Below the pieces are notes generated by a model. The model was not told where the DNA came from. It did no database searches and saw nothing but the letters and a program-made list of their open reading frames with translations. Positions 30,035 to 38,177 of a stretch of DNA of 64,000 nucleotides are shown here, one piece after another; within the stretch, counting starts at the first letter, position 1, and each line of letters opens with the position of its first letter. The position numbers were made by a program, and so were the translations under genes. Origin of the DNA: Aeromonas piscicola (GTDB lineage: Bacteria > Pseudomonadota > Gammaproteobacteria > Enterobacterales > Aeromonadaceae); assembly GCF_000820005.1 (NCBI RefSeq), contig NZ_CDBL01000071.1, forward strand, positions 1 to 64,000, in the 5' to 3' direction.

Positions 30035-31198
30035 ATGCTGATCGACTTTTTTACCCATCTGCGCCGCCACAAGCTGCCTTGCAGCCTGCGCGAATTGCTG
30101 GATCTGCACGGGGCCTTGTCGGCCGGGCTTGCCACGGTCGACATGAACGACTTCTACCAGATCTCCCGCTGTCTGCTGGTGAAAGACGAGGCCCATTACG
30201 ATCGCTTCGATCGCGCCTTTGCCGAATATTATGACGGCCTGCAGGCCTCTCCCCTGTTGCCCGAGACCCTGCCGGATGACTGGCTGCGCCAGGAGTTCGA
30301 GCGGCTGCTGAGCCCGGAAGAAAAAGCGCTGCTGCAATCCTTAGGAGGGCTCGACAAGCTGCTTGAAACCCTCAACCAGCGCTTGAGCGAACAGAAAGAG
30401 CGCCACGCCGGTGGCAACAAGTGGGTGGGCACGGGGGGCAGCAGCCCGTTCGGCCACGGCGGTTTTCACCCGGAAGGGATCCGCATGGGGGGAGAGGGCC
30501 AGCATGGCAAGGCGGCCAAGGTGTGGGAGGCGCGTCACTATCGCAACTTCAGCGACGACTCGCCGCTGGGGCAGCGTGCCATTCAGCTGGCGCTGCGCAA
30601 ACTCAGGCGCTGGGTGCGCCAGGGCAACCCGGACGAGCTGGATCTTGACGGCACCATCCAGAGCACGGCCCGTCAGGGCTGGCTCGATGTGAAGCTGAGG
30701 CCGGCACGCCACAACGGCGTCAAGCTGCTGGTCTTCTTCGACGTAGGGGGCTCAATGGATGCCCATGTGGCCGAGGTGCAGCGGCTCTTCTCGGCGCTGC
30801 GTCACGAGTTCAAGCATCTGGAGTACTTCTATTTTCACAACTGTCTCTACGACTTCGTCTGGCAGGACAACAACCGCCGGGCCGAGGAGCGTTTTGATAC
30901 CCTGCGGCTGCTGCGCACCTACGGCAGCGACTACAGGGTGATTTTTGTGGGGGATGCCAAGATGGGCCCCTATGAGATCACCTGGCCCGGTGGCAGTGTC
31001 GAGTACTGGAACGAGGAGGCCGGCCAGGTGTGGCTCGCCCGCCTGCAGCAGCACTATGCCAAACTGGTGTGGCTCAACCCGGTCCCGAGACGGGAGTGGC
31101 TCTGGCATCCCTCCATCAAGTTGATGAATGAACTGGTTGGCGGACGCATGCATCCGCTGACCCTGGCCGGTCTCGCCGCGGCGATCGATCAGCTGTAA
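30035..31198 (+). CDS. VWA-domain protein (CoxE-like), partner of the MoxR ATPase
   Basis: A 387-residue cytosolic protein. Residues about 225-380 are a von Willebrand A domain with the metal site DVGGSMDAH (Asp236, Ser240). Residues about 125-165 are a Gly-rich, probably flexible linker. The N-terminal half is helical. CoxE-like proteins couple MoxR ATPases to a client such as a metalloenzyme. Starting one base after the upstream stop, it is translationally linked to the ATPase. No obvious client gene adjoins the pair. Confidence 0.82.
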   Translation: MLIDFFTHLRRHKLPCSLRELLDLHGALSAGLATVDMNDFYQISRCLLVKDEAHYDRFDRAFAEYYDGLQASPLLPETLPDDWLRQEFERLLSPEEKALLQSLGGLDKLLETLNQRLSEQKERHAGGNKWVGTGGSSPFGHGGFHPEGIRMGGEGQHGKAAKVWEARHYRNFSDDSPLGQRAIQLALRKLRRWVRQGNPDELDLDGTIQSTARQGWLDVKLRPARHNGVKLLVFFDVGGSMDAHVAEVQRLFSALRHEFKHLEYFYFHNCLYDFVWQDNNRRAEERFDTLRLLRTYGSDYRVIFVGDAKMGPYEITWPGGSVEYWNEEAGQVWLARLQQHYAKLVWLNPVPRREWLWHPSIKLMNELVGGRMHPLTLAGLAAAIDQL

Positions 31199-31255
31199 TG
31201 ACCTCTCTACCCTAAAAAGCCAACAAGCCGGGAACGAACCCGGCCAGGAGCAAAG

Positions 31256-32377
31256 ATGATTTCTATCGTGATCAGTGGATCAGGCCTCTATACCCCGCCT
31301 TTTGCCGTCAGCAACGAAGCGCTGGTGGCCGCCTTCAACCAGTATGTGGATCTCTACAACGAGGAGAATGCCTCCGCCATCGATGCGGGCCAGCTTCCCG
31401 CCAAGCAGCACTCCAGCTGCGAGTTCATCGAGAAGGCCTCCGGCATCAAGAGCCGCTATCTGGTGAGCAAGGAGGGGGTGCTGGATCCGGACATCATGCA
31501 GCCGCTCATGGCAGAGCGCCCGGATGACAAACCTTCCATCATGGTGGAGATGGCGGTGGCCGCCGCCGAGCAGGCGCTGATCGCCGCCGGTCGCGAGCCG
31601 GGGGAAATCGATCTGGTCATAGTCGCCGCCTCCAATATGCCGCGCCCCTATCCGGCGCTCTCCATCGAGCTGCAGCACTACCTGGGGGCGGGCGGCATGG
31701 CCTTTGACATGAACGTGGCCTGCTCGTCCGCCACCTTCGGCATCAAGACGGCCGCAGACATGCTGGCGGCCGGCAGCGCTACACTGGCGCTGGTGGTGAA
31801 CCCGGAGATCTGCTCGGGCCACCTCAACTTTCGCGATCGGGATAGCCATTTCATCTTCGGCGATGCCTGCACCGCCGTGCTGCTGGAGCGGGAGGCCGAT
31901 TGCAAGGTGGCCAACCCCTGGCAACTGGTGGCCAGCAAGCTGGTGACCCAGTACTCCAACAACATTCGCAACAACTTCGGCTTCCTGAACCGGCTCAGTC
32001 CGCGCACCCGTTATGGCGATGACAAGCTGTTCTGCCAGCAGGGGCGCAAGGTGTTCAAGGAGGTGCTGCCGCTGGTGTGCGATCAGATCGCCGGCCAGCT
32101 CAATGAACAGGGCTGGGCATCAGACTCCTTGAGCCGGCTCTGGCTGCATCAGGCCAATCTCACCATGAACCAGTTCATCGGCCGCAAGCTGCTGGGTCAT
32201 GATGCCAGCCAGCAAGAGGCGCCGGTGATCCTCGACAGTTACGGCAACACCAGCTCGGCGGGTTCCATTATCGCGTTCCATCTGTACAATCGCGACCTTC
32301 CTGCGGGGGCCCGCGGCGTGCTCTGCTCGTTTGGCGCTGGCTATTCGATAGGGAGTCTGCTGCTGCGGCGCCTGTGA
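31256..32377 (+). CDS. Beta-ketoacyl-ACP synthase III-like enzyme
   Basis: A 373-residue thiolase-fold enzyme. The FabH triad is intact: Cys156 in NVACSSATFG, His298 in LWLHQANLTMNQ and Asn331 in SYGNTSSAGS. It would condense an acyl-CoA with malonyl-ACP. It is longer than the housekeeping FabH (about 317) with an N-terminal insert, so it is probably a second paralogue with its own substrate, as found in several marine gamma-proteobacteria. CAGGAG precedes the ATG. It sits alone between the VWA gene and the HD-GYP gene, without acyl-carrier or reductase partners. Confidence 0.8.
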   Translation: MISIVISGSGLYTPPFAVSNEALVAAFNQYVDLYNEENASAIDAGQLPAKQHSSCEFIEKASGIKSRYLVSKEGVLDPDIMQPLMAERPDDKPSIMVEMAVAAAEQALIAAGREPGEIDLVIVAASNMPRPYPALSIELQHYLGAGGMAFDMNVACSSATFGIKTAADMLAAGSATLALVVNPEICSGHLNFRDRDSHFIFGDACTAVLLEREADCKVANPWQLVASKLVTQYSNNIRNNFGFLNRLSPRTRYGDDKLFCQQGRKVFKEVLPLVCDQIAGQLNEQGWASDSLSRLWLHQANLTMNQFIGRKLLGHDASQQEAPVILDSYGNTSSAGSIIAFHLYNRDLPAGARGVLCSFGAGYSIGSLLLRRL

Positions 32378-32379
32378 GG

Positions 32380-32399
32380 GGCGGGGGCATATCCCCGCC
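32380..32399 (+). terminator. Hairpin after the ketoacyl synthase gene
   Basis: GGCGGGG and CCCCGCC around a six-base loop, with no T-run, so termination may be weak. Confidence 0.45.
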
Positions 32400-32432
32400 G
32401 TCATAACAATAAACAGCGGTCAGGGTGGAATC

Positions 32433-33872
32433 ATGCAGAAAATCACGGGGCGCTGCGCCCTGCACTACGGAGTGACACTGTCACTCTTTTGCCTCTACGG
32501 GTTGCAGGTCTGTCCGTTTCTGGAGAGCCTGACCCTGCCCCAGCTGCTGGGGCCCACCCTGCTGGTCTTCGCCATCATGTTCGCCGTGCGCGCTCGGGTG
32601 TTGCACCGACTGGTGCTGCCCTGCCGCGGGCTCGGCGGCTTCGGACTGGAGGTGGGCTTCTACCTGCTGGGGGCGCTGCTGCTCTCGGGCTACAACGGCC
32701 TCATGCATGACTTCCCGCTGGAGAGTCACCTCAAGATCCTGCTGGGGATGACCACCCTGGGCTTTCTGGTGGCAGCTGATCTGTCGCTGGTGCGGGACTG
32801 GAACCTGGCCAAACTGCGGGAGCATCAGGGCTCGCTGGTGCTGACCCGGCCGCTTGCCATGCCGGTTTCCCGCAAGTTCTCCCTGTTTACCTTCACCACG
32901 CTCGCGCTGCTGGGGGGCGTCTTCTTCCTGCTGTTCAACAAGGATCTGGAGTGGCTGGCGACGGTGGACAGAAGCCTGTCGCGACTCGATGCCCAGCACT
33001 ACATATTGCTGGAAATCGCCTTCGTGATGGCGGTGACCTTCTGTTACCTCTGGCTTATCATTCGTGGCTATGGCCGCAATCTGACCCTCTCCCTGATGCA
33101 CCAGACACGCACCATGGCACAGGTGCAGTGCGGCGATCTGGATGCGCGGGTGCCGGTGACCCGGGATGACGAATTCGGCCTGATCGCCGCCAGCACCAAC
33201 CAGATGATCGGCGAGTTGAAGGCGCGCAGCGACGAGCTCAACCTGACCCGGGACGTGGCCATCCTCGGCCTCGCCTCGCTGGCGGAGACCCGGGACAACG
33301 AGACTGGCGCCCACATCATCCGTACCCAGCACTACGTCAAGGTGCTGGCCGAACACCTGAGCCGCCACGACGCCGAGCGTTATCCCCTCGACGACGCCAC
33401 CATAGATCTGCTGTTCAAGTCGGCGCCGTTGCACGACGTGGGCAAGGTGGGCATTCCCGATGCGATCCTGCTCAAGCCGGGCAAGCTGACCGACGAAGAG
33501 TTCGCCATCATGAAGCGCCATCCCCAGATAGGGGCCGATGCGCTCGCCAGCGCCGAGGCCCAGCTCGGCTCCAACTCCTTCCTGCGGCTGGCACGGGAGA
33601 TTTCCCTCACCCACCACGAGAAGTGGGATGGCAGCGGTTACCCGGCCGGCCTGGCCGGGGATCTCATCCCGCTCTCGGGCCGCTTGATGGCGGTGGCGGA
33701 TGTCTACGATGCCCTCATCTCGAAACGGGTCTACAAGCCCGCCTTCACCCATGAAGAGGCGAAAGCCATCATAGTGCAGGGGCGCGGTAGCCATTTCGAT
33801 CCTGGTATGGTCGATGCCTTCCTCGCCTGCGAGGGGGCCTTCAGGCAGATTGCCGCCGAGCACAGGGATTAG
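32433..33872 (+). CDS. HAMP/HD-GYP phosphodiesterase, membrane-bound
   Basis: A 479-residue signalling protein. Hydrophobic segments fill residues about 10-120 and 150-210. A HAMP-like linker follows at about 210-265, with AQVQCGDLDARVPVTRDDEFG. An HD-GYP domain fills about 275-470, with HD at 334-335 (LHDVGKVGIPD), HH at 394-395 and GYP at 402-404 (WDGSGYP). It should hydrolyse cyclic-di-GMP, opposing the GGDEF protein elsewhere in the window. The two hydrophobic regions may sense membrane or periplasmic cues; no separate sensor domain is seen. Confidence 0.88.
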   Translation: MQKITGRCALHYGVTLSLFCLYGLQVCPFLESLTLPQLLGPTLLVFAIMFAVRARVLHRLVLPCRGLGGFGLEVGFYLLGALLLSGYNGLMHDFPLESHLKILLGMTTLGFLVAADLSLVRDWNLAKLREHQGSLVLTRPLAMPVSRKFSLFTFTTLALLGGVFFLLFNKDLEWLATVDRSLSRLDAQHYILLEIAFVMAVTFCYLWLIIRGYGRNLTLSLMHQTRTMAQVQCGDLDARVPVTRDDEFGLIAASTNQMIGELKARSDELNLTRDVAILGLASLAETRDNETGAHIIRTQHYVKVLAEHLSRHDAERYPLDDATIDLLFKSAPLHDVGKVGIPDAILLKPGKLTDEEFAIMKRHPQIGADALASAEAQLGSNSFLRLAREISLTHHEKWDGSGYPAGLAGDLIPLSGRLMAVADVYDALISKRVYKPAFTHEEAKAIIVQGRGSHFDPGMVDAFLACEGAFRQIAAEHRD

Positions 33873-34069
33873 GAGTAATAAAAGCCTAGGGGGCCCTTTC
33901 CATGCCTAAGCAGCAAGGTATACACAGGGAGCCGTCATTTAGTCACCACTTAGGTGTGATTTTACCGGCCAGCATCGCCCTAAACGTGAACATCATGTGC
34001 TCACCCGATTTCGACGTCTCTCCTTAGTGGATTGAAGGTGATGGCATTTTGTAGAGAGTCCGGTGTAAG
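33873..34069. other. Left junction of the accessory region
   Basis: Between the HD-GYP stop and the phage remnant. It holds one short open frame of 41 codons (33902-34027), not recognised and without a good ribosome site. No repeat or att site was identified. Confidence 0.4.
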
Positions 34070-35194
34070 GTGCGGGGCTTCTCCGATGCAGCGGACGAAA
34101 TGGGTTATGTGGGCTTGTTCTTCATCTGGACAGCCCCGAACCAATATCACCCGTGGAAGACAACCCCTCAGGGACATGGCCAACCCGCCCGCACCACTGA
34201 AAACCCCAAGTACCTTGGCCACACTCCCCGCGACACCAACACCTATCTAGGCACCCTCTGGAAGCGCTGCCGCGCGGCCCTTGCCCGCCGTGGTATCGAG
34301 TATTTCGGCTTTCGGGTCGTCGAGCCCCACCATGATGGCACCCCCCACTGGCACTTGCTGCTGTTCGTCAATCCCGCCCAGCAGCGTGAGCTGATAAGCA
34401 CCCTGCAACGCTACGCCCTCAGCCATGACCAGGGCGACCTTGAGCGCAAGCGCCATCCGGTGAGCAAGCGACCCTATAGCGACATCACCCCGCGCTTTGA
34501 CTGGAAGGTCATGGATCCGGCCAAAGGCGGGGCCGTGGGCTATATCGTCAAATACATCGCCAAGAACATAGACGGCCACCAGATAGGGGACGAAGGCGAC
34601 TTAGAGGCCGAAACCGCCGCCAGTGAAGGGGCAAGGCGGGTCAGGGCGTGGGCGTCCCTCTGGGGCCTGCGCCAGTTTCAACAGTTGGGCGGGCCGTCTG
34701 TGAGCGTATGGCGGGAACTGCGGCGACTACCTGGGCGAGTGCAAGAGAAGGAAGGCCGCACGGTGGCCCCGCTTGAGAGCGAAATCATGGAAGAGTGCCG
34801 CCGCTATGCGGACGCGGCGAACTGGAAGGAGTTTACCTATTCGATGGGTGGCCCCGTGTGCCCACGGGATGCCCGACCGGTGCGGCTGCATCACCTGATA
34901 GACCCCGCCAAGAACAAGTACGGGGAAGACGTGATCCGGCTCGTGGGTGTGGCCGCTGGCAGCGCCGTTAAGGCAACCCGCCTTGATGGCTGGGTGCTGC
35001 GCCGCAAGGTGACCGACAAGCCCGCAGAGAGCGCCGAGGAGGTGTTGAGCGAGCAAAGCGAAGCAGGGTTTGGCGAGCGTAGCGAGGTGCCCTTAAGCGG
35101 CGACAGCTGCGCTCCTTGGAGCACTGGCAATAACTGTACGCAGCCGGATACTGAGGCATTTACGGATCAGGTAATGACTGAGCAATGGGGTTAA
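34070..35194 (+). pseudogene. P2-type phage replication endonuclease (gpA), 5'-truncated
   Basis: A 374-residue frame matching roughly the C-terminal half of P2 gpA (about 760 residues), which nicks the phage origin to start rolling-circle replication. The match begins at the segment equivalent to P2 ITLTAPSKYHP (here FIWTAPNQYHPW). The HUH motif HWH is at 93-95 in HHDGTPHWHLLLF and the paired catalytic tyrosines are Tyr158 and Tyr162 in GYIVKYIAKNIDG. Also conserved are RELRRLPGRV and GGPVCPRDARPVRL. The frame opens at a GTG after an in-frame TAG; the N-terminal domain is missing, so this is scored as a remnant. No other phage structural gene is present nearby. Confidence 0.85.
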
Positions 35195-35524
35195 TCTCCC
35201 TTCTTTCTCGTTCCACGAACCCTACATCTTGGCCAGCTAAAACCTGTAATACAGGTAACCTCGATCACAGTTCTGACATTTTCTCGAAGTGGATGCTTGA
35301 TGGGGCTTTCCATTGCTGCTTATTAGCCGTGTTTTTACACCGTGGCAGAGGTTATGCCAACAGAGGGAGCCAAGCAAATACGTCTGGACAGACTGGATAG
35401 GCGGGTAATATTATTATCTAAAAGAGATTTTCTGTGCCAGTTATGAGGGGGGTATACGGAAAGCGCTCCTATAAGGTTAATGCTGTCGTTCATCTGATTG
35501 CTATTATAACGAAGAGGTGGTTGA
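35195..35524. other. Region between gpA remnant and the first AT-rich gene
   Basis: About 330 bases. A 71-codon frame (35185-35400) overlaps the gpA stop; it is unrecognised and not supported further. ACCTGTAATACAGGT (35242-35256) is a perfect 15-base palindrome that could be a phage repressor operator. It is not a LexA box because the spacing between CTG and CAG is only five. Confidence 0.4.
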
Positions 35525-36151
35525 TTGGAATTGTTCGGGTCTTTGGCTACAATTGTTGGTCTGATTTGTAATTTTAAATCAGAACAAAGAGCAAGCTCTG
35601 ATGATGAGTATAAAGCCTTTCTAGAATGGCTTTCAAAAAAGAGGCACAAAACTATCATTAGTGAAATAAATAGCAATCACATGTTGGGGTTGGGTATAAA
35701 ATCGCTGCTTCATAAAAACCACGAAACTCTGATTTTAAAACTTACAGCACTTGATTCTTCTATCGCTAAATTAACTTCAAAAATGGAAGGTTTTGAGGGA
35801 ATTACACAAGCGTTAAGTCCTGAATCTGACTTGTCAGAACAAGCGATATTTCTCTTAAAATCGATGAATACGAAATCATCGTATATTTTAGCTGAGGTAC
35901 CTTGTTATGGTAAAGTAAGGTATGGTCTATCTAATAATCAAGAGTATTCAATGTTTCTTACTAGGTTGCCTGGCTCCGGATTTACCCAGTCAGAACTGCG
36001 GTGGTTAGAAAACATAGATGAAATGTTTATTTATGATGATATTGAGCAATTAGTCTCGCTGGGTCTAATATCAATCAGAACAGAGCGTTATGGTGGTCGT
36101 TCGTTTAGAATAACTAGAGTGGCAACTCAATACCTCAATGCACTAAACTAG
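35525..36151 (+). CDS. Unknown AT-rich accessory protein, possible phage-defence cargo
   Basis: A 208-residue protein starting at TTG with GAGG seven bases upstream. It begins with a hydrophobic LFGSLATIVGLICNF segment, then a helical middle with EYKAFLEWLSKKRHKTI and LLHKNHETLILKLTALDSSI. The last 60 residues look like a winged-helix fold (GFTQSELRWLENID, then LVSLGLISIRTERYGGRSFRIT). I do not recognise a named family; similar architectures occur in phage cargo and defence islands. Base use is far more AT-rich than the flanks, indicating transfer. An attC-like sequence follows directly. Confidence 0.6.
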   Translation: MELFGSLATIVGLICNFKSEQRASSDDEYKAFLEWLSKKRHKTIISEINSNHMLGLGIKSLLHKNHETLILKLTALDSSIAKLTSKMEGFEGITQALSPESDLSEQAIFLLKSMNTKSSYILAEVPCYGKVRYGLSNNQEYSMFLTRLPGSGFTQSELRWLENIDEMFIYDDIEQLVSLGLISIRTERYGGRSFRITRVATQYLNALN

Positions 36152-36152
36152 T

Positions 36153-36238
36153 TATAACAAGAGCGTTATGTGGAACTGAAGCAGTTGGCTAACTTTCTTT
36201 TCGCTACACACTATAGCAGGCTTAAGCAGGCGTTAGAC
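36153..36238 (+). repeat. attC-like element 1
   Basis: Begins TATAACAAGAGC two bases after the previous stop and ends GCAGGCGTTAGAC, the form of integron cassette recombination sites: TAACAA at the 5' end and a GTTRRRY box (GTTAGAC) at the 3' end. About 86 bases, within the usual attC range. Internal pairing is only partial by eye. Confidence 0.5.
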
Positions 36239-36254
36239 TTATTTGGAGTGTTAC

Positions 36255-36845
36255 GTGCATATAGATATGTCAGATTGGATTTCTGTATTTATGGCGTTAA
36301 TAGCGACTGCATCTGCGATTATCACTTATGCTGTTTATCGCTCATCAACCGACCCAGAGGTCATCATTTATGCCGACACAGATAAAGGTAGACCTTCATT
36401 TATAATTTTAATTATTGAAAATATAGGGAAAGGTCCAGCTGAAAACATAACCTTTGACACATCAAGGCCGTTGCCGAAACAAGCATTCGGTATAGAAGAG
36501 CCTAAAAACATGCCTGAAACAATGGAGTCAGGGCCTATTGTAAATGGAGTCCCTTTTTTAGCTCCGAGTCAAAAGATGATTATTACCTGGGGGCAATATG
36601 GTGGGCTTAAAAAGTACATTGGAGGGGATAGTATTTTTGTAAAAGCTAAATATAAAAGAGCTAATTCTAAATTGCCATTCAATAAATCGACCAGCTCCTC
36701 ACAACTTTTTATTGAAGCTTTCGCAACAACTGATATTTCAGATTCTAATTGGGATAAGAAAATTTCTGAGGAACTTGTAAAAACAAATAAGCAGTTGCAA
36801 AACATTGAGCAGTCAATTAAAAATATTGGTTCAAGCAAAAACTAA
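36255..36845 (+). CDS. Unknown AT-rich membrane-anchored protein
   Basis: A 196-residue protein from a GTG at 36255 with GGAG six bases upstream; an in-frame ATG lies at 36267. One N-terminal hydrophobic helix (FMALIATASAIITYAVY) is followed by RSSTDPEVIIYADTD and a beta-rich soluble domain with IILIIENIGKGPAENI. That pattern is common in small anchored proteins of cassette arrays and defence loci. The C-terminus is helical and charged. No function can be assigned. An attC-like sequence begins at its stop codon. Confidence 0.6.
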   Translation: MHIDMSDWISVFMALIATASAIITYAVYRSSTDPEVIIYADTDKGRPSFIILIIENIGKGPAENITFDTSRPLPKQAFGIEEPKNMPETMESGPIVNGVPFLAPSQKMIITWGQYGGLKKYIGGDSIFVKAKYKRANSKLPFNKSTSSSQLFIEAFATTDISDSNWDKKISEELVKTNKQLQNIEQSIKNIGSSKN

Positions 36846-36921
36846 TAAGTCATTTAAAGGGACTAAAACAGTTAGCTATTGCTTTTTAATCAGCAATTAT
36901 TTGCCTCTTAGTGAGGCGTAG
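36842..36921 (+). repeat. attC-like element 2, decayed
   Basis: CTAATAAGTCATTTAAAGGG begins at the stop of the previous gene and GAGGCGTAG ends the element. It resembles the Vibrio-type cassette site that runs CTAACAAG to GAGGCGTTAG, with one change in each terminal box. An internal hairpin ATTGC/GCAAT (36878-36882 and 36893-36897) is present. Confidence 0.5.
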
Positions 36922-36937
36922 TTTTAAAGGCGGTAAC

Positions 36938-37548
36938 GTGCCAAAAAAATACTATGGTTAGTCTACGCATCAATAGTAATTCTATTTATTACTTTGGGAG
37001 TATATTTTTATAGCTTTAATAACGGACTTTCTACTAATCAAAATGATTGGGGTAGCTTTGGCAGCTACTTAAGCGGAACGCTAGGTGCTGCCTTTGCATT
37101 TTTAGCTTTTCTAGCTGGTTTAGAGAACTTAAGATATATAAAAAATCAGCAACTTAAAGAAGAGCTTATTCATACAATAAAGTCTTATGAAAGTAATTTC
37201 AGAAATTGCTATGGCATGCTGGTAACGTGCGAAGAACCTTGGATTTGGGGGCACTCTCTAAAAGCAAGTGGGGAAATAAAAGAGTTACCTCTTCGTACCT
37301 TGTTGGAAAGTGATTCTATAGATTGGCAATATCATCTAGCACACTTGAGTACCAGCTTAGCTTTCAGGCGCCAACCAAATGGTGAGCTATTTCAAGATCG
37401 TGACATTTGGCTTATGGCGTTCAGTGCATCGAAAGGATTGTTTATATATATTGAACTCTATGAAAAGCTATGTGGAAAAAACCCTATTAGTTCATATTAT
37501 AGAAATACGTATGAAATTCCATACAATCGTTTGTGTGAAGCTGTGTAA
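36938..37548 (+). pseudogene. Putative phage abortive-infection (putAbiC-like) membrane protein, frameshifted at the start
   Basis: The GTG at 36938 has AAAGG seven bases upstream, but after GTG CCA AAA AAA the frame hits a TAG within eight codons. The main frame is open from 36940 to 37548 and reads AKKILWLVYASIVILFI then GVYFYSFNNG, a good membrane helix, with no start codon before a TTG at 36994. One extra A in the A7 run (36943-36949) would join the two into about 203 residues. The body has NDWGSFGSYLSGTLGAAFAF, the pattern I associate with putative phage abortive infection proteins. Causes could be mutation, slippage or a homopolymer sequencing error. Confidence 0.6.
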
Positions 37549-37551
37549 AAA

Positions 37552-37561
37552 CTAACAAGGC
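37552..37561 (+). repeat. attC-like 5' end, incomplete
   Basis: CTAACAAGGC directly after the stop of the AbiC-like gene matches the 5' end of Vibrio-type cassette sites, but no 3' box follows. It may mark where the cassette-like segment was broken. Confidence 0.3.
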
Positions 37562-37623
37562 CTGTAATACATCACTGTGTTGCTGGAAATTTTTTAAATT
37601 TCGCCATGTGGGTTTGCTTCTAA

Positions 37624-38016
37624 AAAGCATTCCAAAACAAACTAGTTGGCCAGAGACAGACTGAAGCTTTTGGCGATACTTATGCCTATAGGGTTATCCA
37701 TTATAGCCCAGAGCATTTCTATGTTCATAATTTTGAGCAAGCCTCTAGGCTAGTAGAAAGAGCCACGGACAAAGCTACGTCACGAAATCCGCGCTCATCC
37801 GCTCCCGCCTGCGAGCCCTGTATAGAAAAATTTTTGCAAAAATGGATTACTGCAAAACCCTATGTCCAGAGCCCGCCAGCGCAGGGCTTTACGGTAAAAT
37901 CCAGAACTGAAAACAGTGAACATTTTTTCACTGTTTTACAGTTTTTGATGCGGTGTGATGGGGGAGGGGAAAAATATAACGACATGATTTACATGGGAAA
38001 AGCCTACTTTCCGTGA
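37624..38016 (+). pseudogene. 5'-truncated gene fragment, unknown
   Basis: 130 codons are open from just after a TAA to the TGA at 38014, but no ATG or GTG occurs and the first TTG is at 37834. The peptide includes GQRQTEAFGDTYAYRVIHYS and CIEKFLQKWITAKPYV, which look protein-like. I do not recognise it. It could be the tail of a gene lost upstream. A perfect 11-bp hairpin (AAAACAGTGAA with TTCACTGTTTT) lies inside the frame near 37907-37936. Confidence 0.4.
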
Positions 38017-38177
38017 GCATTTCTGGCTGGGGGAAGCTGTAATTTATCTCGCAAAAAATATTTAAAAATAGTTTAAAATCAATGTCTTAGTGGCTATTTC
38101 CTCAATCTAAGAAACTGAAAAAATGAAAAATTGAACACCTTCATTTATGAGGATATTATCGAGCCACAGAATCTCAA

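Noticed and set aside
35242..35256. ACCTGTAATACAGGT as a LexA box
   Set aside because: LexA boxes have ten bases between CTG and CAG; here there are five. Kept only as an unassigned palindrome.
35185..35400. 71-codon frame overlapping the gpA stop, as a P2 orf91 counterpart
   Set aside because: Position fits but there is no ribosome site and no recognisable sequence.
35243..37571. CCTGTAATACA repeated at both ends of the three-gene AT-rich segment, as target-site duplication
   Set aside because: An 11-base match between two 2-kb stretches is expected by chance about as often as not, and no transposase is present.
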